Shown one piece after another: positions 13,512-20,173 of a DNA stretch of 20,185 nt. The translations under genes and the position numbers were made by a program. Origin of the DNA: a virus. Under the pieces are notes generated by a model that saw only the letters and a list, made by a program, of their open reading frames with translations, was not told the DNA's origin and made no database searches. The stretch lies in the IMG/VR virus record IMGVR_UViG_3300033144_005065, positions 1-20,185 of that record. One strand, 5' to 3'. The first letter of the stretch is position 1. Every line of letters begins with the position of its first letter.

Positions 13512-13978
13512 TATAAGGCTCCTTTCTTAACACGCTTCTTAATATCTTCTGCCGCATCCTTCACGATGTCCTTGACCTGCTCATCGAAGACCGGTCTGAA
13601 TAAGGGTCGTGCAGGAATGTTCCGGGTCGGTGCCCCGTATTCCAGTGATGCCGCCACGACTGCAACGGTTGAGCCGGTCTCGGGATATTCTTCATGTTTC
13701 AGGATGCCGACGTGCACATCATCTCCTTCGATCGCGTATTCTATAGCGTTTTCGATCCGCCCGGTGTAGTACCACTGTTTGCCGTGCCCCTTCTTCTCGG
13801 CCCATGCGGATGATAGCGGTGCCCAAGATGAGTCGCTTTGTTTGATGCGCTCCACGAATGCCCGCTCTAACCGCAACCCGATAGATTCCTTAAGCCCCTT
13901 CATCTGTTTCGGATTGAGGGATGCGGCTATCTTCAACAGATTGTTCTTCGATGACTTGACACGCGTTTCTTTGCTCAT
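13511..13978 (-). CDS. Tail completion / virion morphogenesis protein (HK97 gp10 or Mu gpG type)
   Basis: The 155-residue protein shows the family's order of motifs: a helical start, SSWAPLSSAWAEKKG (the W.PL...KG box), YYTGRIENAIEYAI (TG.L...I), then VAASLEYGAPTRNIPARPLF, the highly characteristic YG...iPaRPf box, and a final helix. These proteins join head and tail. The ATG has GGAGGA upstream and overlaps the preceding stop (ATGA). It lies between the connector-like and terminator-like genes, the usual place. Confidence 0.8.
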   Translation of the reverse strand: MSKETRVKSSKNNLLKIAASLNPKQMKGLKESIGLRLERAFVERIKQSDSSWAPLSSAWAEKKGHGKQWYYTGRIENAIEYAIEGDDVHVGILKHEEYPETGSTVAVVAASLEYGAPTRNIPARPLFRPVFDEQVKDIVKDAAEDIKKRVKKGAL

Positions 13979-14394
13979 TGTTCCTCCATTCGAACTAAGA
14001 AATATGTCATTCCATACCCCGCCAAATTATTGAACGTTGTTAGCGTCTTGAGCTTCGTGATGACCCGCCAATACGTCTTCGATGATCCTGCTGCATCGTC
14101 ATACACTTCGAGGATGTCGTTGAGTGCTATGTCGCAGTCGGTGTGGCAGACAAAGTACTGATCACCGGTCTTGAACTGCCCTCCCGCAAGAGATGTCAGG
14201 TCTTCTTCTCGTAGCCCCCTGGTTCCGCGAGTGGTTCCGCGTCCGATTGATCCACATACTTCGATACTGCTCGTAGTCTCTTTGACCCATTCGCCGGTGC
14301 TTTGGCTGGTGCTTCCACCCGCCGTGACGCGCAATCTATTCACAGCGAACGGGTGGTTCGTGACAGACCACGGTGAAATATCTGTGCATGCCAT
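13975..14394 (-). CDS. Head-tail connector / head-closure-like protein (139 aa)
   Basis: The protein is predicted to be mainly beta (NRLRVTAGGSTSQSTGEWVK, SIEVCGSIGRG, QYFVCHTDCDIALNDILEVY, TYWRVITKLKTL). That is compatible with SPP1 gp16-like stoppers, which are small beta-barrel proteins that seal the head after packaging. It overlaps the virion morphogenesis gene by ATGA and is first in the neck cluster. No strong Shine-Dalgarno is visible; the leader contains a tandem repeat (14439-14522). The function is inferred from gene order. Confidence 0.6.
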   Translation of the reverse strand: MACTDISPWSVTNHPFAVNRLRVTAGGSTSQSTGEWVKETTSSIEVCGSIGRGTTRGTRGLREEDLTSLAGGQFKTGDQYFVCHTDCDIALNDILEVYDDAAGSSKTYWRVITKLKTLTTFNNLAGYGMTYFLVRMEEQ

Positions 14395-14438
14395 GATAAT
14401 AAATTATGCCTACCTCATTATGTAACTTTCGCTCTTGA

Positions 14439-14522
14439 TACCATCCGAAAGGAACACCCATCATCGATGTTGTGACAACCTTCCCATTTGGTACCGTTTG
14501 AAAGGAACACCCATCATCGATG
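14439..14522. repeat. Tandem repeat in the leader upstream of the neck genes
   Basis: A TACC-N4-GAAAGGAACACCCATCATCG unit occurs twice with a period of 53 bases; the 23-base cores at 14447-14469 and 14500-14522 are identical. The 147 bases between the neck genes and the helicase gene contain nothing else recognisable. Read on the minus strand the copies lie in the presumed 5' leader of the neck operon, so a regulatory role is possible. Confidence 0.8.
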
Positions 14523-14541
14523 AGTTGTGTTTTGTTGCGAC

Positions 14542-16443
14542 TCAAATTGTTCGCATCATGTACAAACCGTTCCCCAGAGATCCTATGTTCATCTTGTTGA
14601 TATATTTCGTGAGATACTTGTTGATGACAGCCTTTGGCAGTCCGGACTCTCGCGAAATATCTTCAACACAAACCCCATCGATGGAGGGGGGGTTTCCTGT
14701 CGCTTCTGAGATAGCTTTTCTTATCCTGTCTGCAACTACAGTATCAAAATCATCGCGTTTCGATGGGGCTGACGGCTGTGTCAACCCGTGACGACCTCCC
14801 CCTAATGTATTACCTACTGTCTCTCCCCTTATATTTGAATTTGAGGGTACACATAAGGGGAGGTCGTCACAGGTTGACACAGCCGTCAGGTTGCCACAAA
14901 TTTTGCTTTGGCTACCTCCATTTGTGGGATGCTTCTCAATTATGTACCCCCTTCGGGTTGAAGTTCTGTCTTCTTTTTTCCAATCTATCCCAAATCTCCG
15001 AAGGTTGGGGAGTATTCTTTCCCGCGTCATCCCAAGCGCGTTCACGCTTTTCATTCCTCGGATATCTCTTGGCGCCATCCCGTCCTCAACCACAAAGTCC
15101 GTCAGAGCCTCTCTTAGCTCCTTGGTGGTGCCACGCCACACATCCCGGGTCTCCATGAGTCTGATTATGAGCCCCGCCACAGGGGTCGCCTCTAGTGCGT
15201 CCTCGTTCGCATATTCTATTTTTCTGTTGTACGCGTCCATGAAGTCTTTCTGTGTATATCCCAATGCCTCCGAGATAGCGCAACCCCACCGGGCGAAGTC
15301 TGCCATCCGGGGGAGCTCCTTCATCGAAACCGTTGGGTAGATATTTATCGCATCGGCGAGTACTGTAAAAATCGATCCCAGTATCTCCCCCCGCATATCC
15401 TCAAACATAGAATTGACCTCTTCCTCCCCCTTCCTTTTCGAGTCGGGGATGGGTGACAACCTTATCGAAAGTGTGCGGTCAAGCAGGTCCGAACTCGTCA
15501 CGATCGAAGTTATTCCGTTCATGCCGAGGCACATTTTATACGAAAAAATATGATCATCCGATGTGGTGAAATACTCGCGTGTAACATCTGCCTGCCCAGT
15601 AACCGCCCTACAAAACAGATCGCTTTGCCACGGCTCGATCCAAGACACGTTATCGAACATCAGATACCAATGTTTCGATAGAACTTGGTGCATCCTGTCC
15701 GCAGCGCGTGGCATAGCCACTGTATCGATGACAGAAGGATCTATTAGCGCCTTAAGAACCTTGCTCGCCGAAGACTTTGCAGACCCCTGCTCACCGCCCA
15801 AAACTATCATGGGGTGTGGTATGTCAGGCACCAGACTCGAAACAATGTGAACGAGAGTAAGCAATTTATCCTCTGGAACCACGTTTATGATCGAGAAGAT
15901 TTCTTCAATAGCCCTCCCCATGGTGGGCTCTACTTGGGCGCTTTGGTGTGGGTGCCTCTTGAATGTCGGCGATGTGGAATTTTGCATACGCCATCCCGAC
16001 CCATCGATGACAACCTCTTCATGTCGCACATTCGTCATGTCGTAACATATCCCCCCATCCCTCCAAGCTACCCGGTTAGACAGTTTTTTCTCTGCCCCCC
16101 TGAATATAGCGTTCCCATTTAGGACCCCGATAGCCTCTTTAAACGATTTATCACTTATCGCCCTCCCATGCAATGTGAAATATCGTTCTGACAAGTAATA
16201 TTTCAATGCGGTCCCGATTATAGGGAGGATCGACACACCGCAACCATCTTTAGGTATGGATATGTACCCGGTTCCATCGGCATCATGAAACATCGTTGTT
16301 CCCGTGGACGCGAGCGCGATAAGGGAGGTCGTCATACTGGGTTTCTTGCCAGATTGTTTGGGTGCATCCACCCCTGTATTGGGGTTCCTTCCCTCTTCCT
16401 CCAAGAGGTGTCGTTCGTATTCCTGTGCGTCGCTGCCGTTCAT
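14542..16443 (-). CDS. Viral primase/helicase-type P-loop ATPase (D5/SF3-like)
   Basis: The 633-residue protein has Walker A GGEQGSAKSS (216-225), Walker B-like YLMFDN (260-265), a polar sensor region (CLGMNGI, 305-311) and an arginine-finger-like DLLDRTLSIRL (319-329). That combination is typical of the ATPase of phage and plasmid replication proteins related to the D5 helicase. The first 190 residues resemble the domain that precedes the ATPase in such proteins, but no archaeo-eukaryotic primase motif is evident, so a primase activity is not supported. Residues 440-505 look like a winged-helix DNA-binding segment (MKSVNALGMTRERILPNLRR). After a low-complexity linker (about 519-565, containing a DNA inverted repeat) comes a second small helical domain (DISRESGLPKAVINKYLTKY). 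The ATG overlaps the stop of a 37-residue upstream ORF (TAATG). It most likely drives viral DNA replication. Confidence 0.8.
   Translation of the reverse strand: MNGSDAQEYERHLLEEEGRNPNTGVDAPKQSGKKPSMTTSLIALASTGTTMFHDADGTGYISIPKDGCGVSILPIIGTALKYYLSERYFTLHGRAISDKSFKEAIGVLNGNAIFRGAEKKLSNRVAWRDGGICYDMTNVRHEEVVIDGSGWRMQNSTSPTFKRHPHQSAQVEPTMGRAIEEIFSIINVVPEDKLLTLVHIVSSLVPDIPHPMIVLGGEQGSAKSSASKVLKALIDPSVIDTVAMPRAADRMHQVLSKHWYLMFDNVSWIEPWQSDLFCRAVTGQADVTREYFTTSDDHIFSYKMCLGMNGITSIVTSSDLLDRTLSIRLSPIPDSKRKGEEEVNSMFEDMRGEILGSIFTVLADAINIYPTVSMKELPRMADFARWGCAISEALGYTQKDFMDAYNRKIEYANEDALEATPVAGLIIRLMETRDVWRGTTKELREALTDFVVEDGMAPRDIRGMKSVNALGMTRERILPNLRRFGIDWKKEDRTSTRRGYIIEKHPTNGGSQSKICGNLTAVSTCDDLPLCVPSNSNIRGETVGNTLGGGRHGLTQPSAPSKRDDFDTVVADRIRKAISEATGNPPSIDGVCVEDISRESGLPKAVINKYLTKYINKMNIGSLGNGLYMMRTI
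14769..14889. repeat. 33-bp inverted repeat inside the helicase coding region
   Basis: The arms 14769-14801 and 14857-14889 are complementary at 32 of 33 positions with a 55-base loop. A second, competing 10-bp perfect stem exists between CTCCCCTTAT (14823-14832) and ATAAGGGGAG (14853-14862), which shares bases with the right arm. The region encodes the linker at residues 519-559 of the ATPase (LTAVSTCDDLP ... GGGRHGLTQPSA). Confidence 0.9.
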
Positions 16444-16556
16444 TATAACCCCACTCTGACGGATTCAAGCTCTGATAAGTATACGATTCTCCGAATATGG
16501 TCTGTCTTTTTATATTGCTTGTACATAATTCGTTCCTGGGGTTTCCATAGCCCCAT
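16443..16556 (-). CDS. Small basic ORF coupled to the helicase gene (37 aa)
   Basis: ATG at 16556 opens a frame (MGLWKPQERIMYKQYKKTDH...) ending in a TAA that shares its last base with the helicase ATG (TAATG at 16445-16441). A TATAAA element starts 25 bases upstream of the ATG, the geometry of a leaderless transcript. An internal ATG at 16526 is a second possible start. The product is basic and Tyr/Lys-rich. It may be a short regulatory upstream ORF that couples helicase translation, or a true micro-protein. Support is positional only. Confidence 0.5.
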   Translation of the reverse strand: MGLWKPQERIMYKQYKKTDHIRRIVYLSELESVRVGL

Positions 16557-16584
16557 GGTATATTCTGCCCATGTGTTTATAAGG
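16508..16584 (-). promoter_or_regulatory. Promoters and start-site hairpin of the helicase operon
   Basis: Two minus-strand TATA boxes are present: CCTTATAAAC (16584-16575), placed for a leaderless transcript starting at 16556, and AATATAAAAAG (about 16517-16507), giving a leader of about 40 bases for the helicase ATG. At 16537-16555 TGGGG-TTTCCATAG-CCCCA forms a hairpin right at the 5' end of the longer transcript and would cover the first codons of the small ORF. Confidence 0.5.
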
Positions 16585-16863
16585 ATTGCTTAATCAAATA
16601 TGGGATGCGTCCCAGTTATAAGCAGCATCTCAAAAATGAGAAGTGTTTCAGATATGGGCTGTTATAACAAATCTCCGAATAGTGATGAAAGGAACGAACC
16701 CCGCCCAATGGACGGGGATGAAGAAACAAAACAGGTACAAACCGTTTCGCCGGGGTACACTTTATAATTGTTTCCCCTCCTTATAAATCTTTCCCTATAT
16801 AGATTTCAGATCCCTATATAGAAAGCAATAGGTTATATAATACTCCTTGCGCCCGTATAAAAC
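16557..16863. other. Gene-poor region with hairpins and repeats; candidate origin or small-RNA locus
   Basis: No convincing gene is seen in these 307 bases. Visible elements: TGGGATGCGTCCCA hairpin (16601-16614), CTCAAAAATGAG hairpin (16629-16640), GTTATAAC palindrome (16661-16668), a CCCCG...CGGGG hairpin at 16699-16717 followed by ATGAAGAAAC, the direct repeat CCCTATATAGA at 16793-16803 and 16811-16821, and several TATA-like runs (TTATAAATC, TATATAATAC). TCTCCGAATA occurs at about 16489 and 16672. Such clustering of inverted repeats in AT-rich DNA next to the replication ATPase gene suggests a replication origin, but promoter and leader functions are equally possible. Confidence 0.4.
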
Positions 16864-17136
16864 TTATCTGAGCCAGTTCCGGATATTCCATAGTTTCAGT
16901 TCTCGCCACTGGCTCCACTTCGTTGAGACCAGGATCCCGGCGAGAACCATCCCGCCACCAACATACTCATGTCCCCAGAAGTCGAGCAGGTCGAACCCGC
17001 CGAATGTGAAGAGATGCTCAAGCATCAACCCCGTGCCCCCCATGATCAAACATGCGGAAAGTGGTTTCTTGCAATACTCTGCAAACTCCCTGAGTTCTTC
17101 TGGTGTCATCTTCCAAGGCAAACTTTTTCCGGTCAT
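16864..17136 (-). CDS. Small two-span membrane protein, holin-like in layout (90 aa)
   Basis: Residues 1-23 are polar (MTGKSLPWKMTPEELREFAE). Two hydrophobic segments follow at about 26-47 (LSACLIMGGTGLMLEHLFTF) and 58-72 (EYVGGGMVLAGILVS), then a basic, Trp-rich tail (WSQWRELKLWNIRNWLR). Size, two spans and a positively charged C-terminus resemble class II holins, but no endolysin gene is adjacent and many viral membrane proteins look like this. GAGGG lies a few bases before the ATG. It is the last gene before the gene-poor region. Confidence 0.6.
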   Translation of the reverse strand: MTGKSLPWKMTPEELREFAEYCKKPLSACLIMGGTGLMLEHLFTFGGFDLLDFWGHEYVGGGMVLAGILVSTKWSQWRELKLWNIRNWLR

Positions 17137-17175
17137 ATTGCCCTCATGCTCTACCCGGACACCACTGCGTTGCGT

Positions 17176-17454
17176 TCATCGCTCATCGACGTGGATCATG
17201 ATCGTTCGTTCGTCTGTTCGCCCGAGACTTGTTGTGATCTCACAAGCCACCGTATAGGACTCTCCAACAGTTCCGCCAGAGAGCCATGTTGTTACTATCC
17301 CGTCGCTTTCGCTGTCGCTGTCTTTCGTAAGACCCGTTTCGACTGTCACGGTATGCGAACTGATCGTCTCGCCGGATTGCAACCAGTATGTGCCCCAGTC
17401 TAAAGCGTAATCGAGTACGCTGTCCGGGTCTTTAGCGAAAGATGCCTCAACCAT
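17176..17454 (-). CDS. Ig-like virion decoration/structural protein (92 aa)
   Basis: The sequence pattern ASFAKDPDSVLDYALDWGTY, then TISSHTVTVETGLTKDSDSE, then TTWLSGGTVGESYTVACEIT and a final GRTDERTIMIHV is the signature of a common small beta-sandwich phage protein often encoded among head genes (LDY..DW..WL..GDTI ... TVWLSGGT...Y.V...ITT..GR...R). I start at ATG 17454, which overlaps the TAA of the HNH gene (TAATG); an in-frame ATG at 17463 lies inside that gene. It is probably exposed on the virion. The identification is by pattern. Confidence 0.75.
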   Translation of the reverse strand: MVEASFAKDPDSVLDYALDWGTYWLQSGETISSHTVTVETGLTKDSDSESDGIVTTWLSGGTVGESYTVACEITTSLGRTDERTIMIHVDER

Positions 17455-18371
17455 TATAAGCACCCCACGATCATCATCCGAAGCTCTTCAACGAAGAGAT
17501 GTTCAGCTCCATAAATCGACTCATGACATCGCTTACACATCGAAATGCCATTGCCCACATCGAAAGCAAGATCGGGATATTTCTGCTTCGGCATGATATG
17601 GTGTGCATGAATCACACATTCAGCATCTCCACACACCTTACAAGTATATCCATCGCGGGCATACACGGCATATCTCCAGTCATCGATGGCGTATGTGTTG
17701 CAGATGCATGGATATATCCAATCCCGGATCGCCGAGCCGCTTATAAACGATCCGACAAGAGCATTCCATCGTTGATGTCTGAGGTGTCGTGATGTGGCTT
17801 TGCTTAGGTTTTGTTTATGTTCATCTGAGAACTTCATCCCCATACGTGCTTTGCTTATCTTCTGTCGTGTCTCGTCAGATAGGGATTTCCCATAATTTGG
17901 AGCGTCCGCCCCACGCTTGCCATATTGTGGGTGCTTCTCTCCTTTGAATGCCTCGCTTATCTTCTTCTTTGCCTCTTCGGTATGGTGGTTTCCGACATGC
18001 GATTCGCTGAACTTGCGTCGGGTTTCTTCGGTGTGTACTCTGTTACGATTTTGATGCCCATTGATGTACTTGCGCCCTGGATTAGCAAGTTCGCCACAAC
18101 CACATTCACATGGCTGCGGTTCAGGAGGGGGGGCACGTCGTTTTGCTTTAGCATCCCTCATTTTCTGCTTTGTTTCCGCAGTATGTTTACGTCCGCGCAT
18201 AGGCGAAGGCGAACCCTTTTTTGACTCGCTGATCAGCTGCTTAGCCTCTTCGGTGTGCTTGCGCCCCTTCATCCAAGGGGTTCTTCCGCGATTCTCATGC
18301 CCTTTAACAAACCGGCGGTTAGATGCTACCAATTCTCCGCAGCCACATTCACACAGTTTATTTTTAGACAT
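17454..18371 (-). CDS. Free-standing HNH homing endonuclease with NUMOD3 repeats
   Basis: The C-terminal part has the HNH nuclease motif RYAVYARDGYTCKVCGD, then HAHHI (255-259), N274, and CKRCH (279-283); C244, C247, C279 and C282 would bind structural zinc. The middle consists of several NUMOD3-like DNA-binding repeats (GRKHTEEAKQLISESKKG and variants at about 36-53, 60-75, 112-126, 130-144, 162-178). A CECGCGEL motif at residues 7-14 recurs at 88-95, pointing to an internal duplication. Such enzymes cut an intron- or gene-less allele and spread their own gene. It is inserted between virion genes and has its own TATA box, so it is likely a mobile passenger. Confidence 0.92.
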   Translation of the reverse strand: MSKNKLCECGCGELVASNRRFVKGHENRGRTPWMKGRKHTEEAKQLISESKKGSPSPMRGRKHTAETKQKMRDAKAKRRAPPPEPQPCECGCGELANPGRKYINGHQNRNRVHTEETRRKFSESHVGNHHTEEAKKKISEAFKGEKHPQYGKRGADAPNYGKSLSDETRQKISKARMGMKFSDEHKQNLSKATSRHLRHQRWNALVGSFISGSAIRDWIYPCICNTYAIDDWRYAVYARDGYTCKVCGDAECVIHAHHIMPKQKYPDLAFDVGNGISMCKRCHESIYGAEHLFVEELRMMIVGCL

Positions 18372-18383
18372 GGAACCGTTTTA

Positions 18384-18396
18384 GTGCTTTATAGCT
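18384..18396 (-). promoter_or_regulatory. Own leaderless promoter of the HNH gene
   Basis: CTATAAAGC on the minus strand (about 18394-18386) lies roughly 20 bases before the ATG at 18371 and no Shine-Dalgarno precedes that ATG. Independent expression is typical for inserted homing endonuclease genes. Confidence 0.5.
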
Positions 18397-18911
18397 TAAG
18401 AGGCGGCTGCTGTGGCAGTAATAGCCACATTAAGGACATCGTCATCATCGAGCGATTTATCACCCGCTGAAAACGCTCCGATTCCGTAAAGCGTGCCTGT
18501 TCCGCCGCCTTTGGTATCGTCAGTTGTTATGAAGCATCCTCCGATTGTGGTTGCGTTCGTGCTGATCGTGAATACTGCTTTGTTTCCGACGTTGTCCACA
18601 CTCTTTGCGGATACTGCGCCCCACGTTGCGGTCTGTCGTACCGCCTCATCGTAGAGTTCTACTTCCACCCATCCTGAGTGAGATGCCATCGTATCGCCTG
18701 GGGCGGGGGTAGGTGTGCCATCGGTGAGTCCGACATAGTGTGCCGCCGTATAGGTCGATCCATTCAGGTACTTGTCGAGAACGTCATTGAGCCCCTCATC
18801 AACGACAAGGTTCTTTATGGTGTCTCTCCATTTGAGAGTGCCGTATTTATCATAACACTCGACCTCGAACATGTCGCCGAGTGTAATTGCTTCGCGTGTT
18901 TCAGATTTCAT
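18396..18911 (-). CDS. Phage structural protein, tail/head-fibre type (171 aa)
   Basis: The N-terminus MFEVECYDKYGTLKWRDTIK followed by NLVVDEGLNDVLDKYLNGST and HYVGLTDGTPTPAPGDTMAS is characteristic of a widespread small virion protein family of tailed viruses (the N(V/L)V..GLN..LD..f.g......yvGL.dg motif). The second half is predicted beta (WVEVELYDEAVRQTATWGAV, VFTISTNATTIGGCFITT). GGATGTGATC, close to the consensus GGAGGTGATC, precedes the ATG by five bases. Neighbouring virion genes support a structural role, perhaps decoration or fibre base. Confidence 0.7.
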   Translation of the reverse strand: MKSETREAITLGDMFEVECYDKYGTLKWRDTIKNLVVDEGLNDVLDKYLNGSTYTAAHYVGLTDGTPTPAPGDTMASHSGWVEVELYDEAVRQTATWGAVSAKSVDNVGNKAVFTISTNATTIGGCFITTDDTKGGGTGTLYGIGAFSAGDKSLDDDDVLNVAITATAAAS

Positions 18912-18939
18912 GTGTGATCACATCCTATGATTGTGCGGC

Positions 18940-18951
18940 ATTTTATATATG
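18940..18951 (-). promoter_or_regulatory. TATA box upstream of the structural gene at 18911
   Basis: ATATATAAAAT on the minus strand lies about 30-38 bases before the ATG, immediately behind the stop codon of the repeat protein gene. A transcript starting near 18918 would have a very short leader containing part of the ribosome binding site. Confidence 0.5.
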
Positions 18952-18958
18952 TTTTTGG

Positions 18959-20173
18959 TTAGTTTGCCGACGGAATTACAGCCGTTCGATTCTCTATTGG
19001 TATTGTAGTCGTCCGGTTCTCGGCTGCGATACTTGTCGTCCGGTTCTCGAAGATTATCGTGTACGTCCTGCCGTCTGGCGTGATGAGTCCAACGATAACG
19101 GACGTTGCGGTTTGTGTGACCGTCTGGATCGACGATAAAGTGAGTCCTGCCTCGGCGATGGCTTGTGCAAGCAGGACTAATGACAGGTTTTGATTCAGGG
19201 TTATTCCGGCTCCTGCGGTTGCCTGTGCCGATTGTGCTGTCCCGAGGGTTTGTGTCAGTCCCATCGATGCGCCGTAATCGACCGCCACGGTTGCGCTTAT
19301 GCCTTGTTGCATGGCGAAGGAGATGGTTGCGCTCACTGTTCCCCCGCCCGTGCTTGTTAGGGCTGCGTGGTATGCGAGTGCGAGCGATGCTGCGGTGTTT
19401 GCCTGTGCTGTCGGTGATATGGCTATGATCTTCGATAGGAGTGTGTTTGCCTGTGCCACTGCTTGCGCTGCTTCGGTGATTCCCATCGATTGTGCAAGCG
19501 TTAGGTCTACGTCCACGCTCTGCCCGGTTGCCTGTGCGACAGTGAGTATCTGTGAGAGTGATAGAGACGCTCCTGTGGAGGCTATCGCTGAGGATGTGAG
19601 TGTTTGGTTGTGCGTGAGCGTGAGTGCCGCCTGTGCTGCTGCGACTGCCGCCTCCGTGATTGTCAGGGTTGTGCCGAAGGTCGCAGCCACGTCGATGTTT
19701 TGTGATGTGATCTGTGTGACTGCGAGGATGTTCGCGAGTGACAAGGATGCTTCGGTGACTGCGGTTGCTCCGGTCGAGATCGCCACTTCTGTGCCGAGTG
19801 TCAGGGTTGCCTCTGCTTCGGCTTGTGCTGCTGGTGTGATCGTCACGGTTTGGGATAGGCTCATCGATGCGAGTGCTGTTGCGAGTGCGCTTTCGGTGAT
19901 CCCGAGCAGTTTTGCGAGTGTAGTTGTTGCCTGTGTGTTTGCTTGTCCGCCTTCTGAGACTGTGGCTATCTGGTTTAGTGTGAGTGATGCGCCTGCGTTT
20001 GCTTGTGCGGAGTGTGTGAGGGTGTTGGACATTGCAAACGTGCAGTACACGTCGGTTGCTGCCGCTCCTGAGACGTAACCGTAGAGTTCCTCCGGGATTT
20101 GGTACATGAAATATGGGTTGTCCGATAGAAATTTGACTTGGGCTGCGATTAAGTTAGTATCAAAAACAATCAC
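18959..20173 (-). CDS. Ala-rich repeat protein, probably virion fibre or decoration; possibly incomplete at the 5' end
   Basis: After about 45 residues (YFMYQIPEELYGYVSGAAAT) the protein consists of about 15 tandem repeats of 19-21 residues with the consensus AQAxAxASLTLxQxxxITxA, running from residue 50 to about 360. The C-terminus carries PDGRTYTIIFENRTTSIAAE and further ENRT repeats, a sequence type common in phage head or fibre proteins. The alternation of small and aliphatic residues suggests a repetitive beta or helical rod. The start shown is GTG at 20173, with the frame open to the window edge, so the true start may lie outside. It is the first gene of the visible minus-strand block and is likely on the virion surface. 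Confidence 0.65.
   Translation of the reverse strand: MIVFDTNLIAAQVKFLSDNPYFMYQIPEELYGYVSGAAATDVYCTFAMSNTLTHSAQANAGASLTLNQIATVSEGGQANTQATTTLAKLLGITESALATALASMSLSQTVTITPAAQAEAEATLTLGTEVAISTGATAVTEASLSLANILAVTQITSQNIDVAATFGTTLTITEAAVAAAQAALTLTHNQTLTSSAIASTGASLSLSQILTVAQATGQSVDVDLTLAQSMGITEAAQAVAQANTLLSKIIAISPTAQANTAASLALAYHAALTSTGGGTVSATISFAMQQGISATVAVDYGASMGLTQTLGTAQSAQATAGAGITLNQNLSLVLLAQAIAEAGLTLSSIQTVTQTATSVIVGLITPDGRTYTIIFENRTTSIAAENRTTTIPIENRTAVIPSAN

Noticed and set aside
14439-14522. A two-repeat mini CRISPR array
   Set aside because: The only identical part follows the GAAAG that would end a repeat, there are just two units, the flanking matches are poor and no cas genes are present.
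14336-14545. A 69-codon minus-strand frame across the leader of the neck genes
   Set aside because: It overlaps the neck gene in another frame and is created by the tandem repeat; no start signals.
16662-16760. A 32-codon GTG-started ORF on the minus strand with an AAGGAGGGG upstream
   Set aside because: The spacing to the ribosome binding site is long (about 13 bases), the peptide is Ser-rich and featureless, and it runs through the GC hairpin. Left as non-coding.
16682-16760. A C/D box small RNA (GTGATGA looks like a C box)
   Set aside because: No D box (CTGA) follows at a suitable distance.
11997-17136. Common ancestry of the TM2 gene and the membrane gene at 16864, since both begin ATGACCGGAAAAAGT
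   Set aside because: The identity ends after about 15 bases and the proteins are otherwise unrelated.
18913-18922. TGTGATCACA palindrome before the gene at 18911 as an operator
   Set aside because: It overlaps GGATGTGATC, which is explained as a Shine-Dalgarno sequence at normal spacing.
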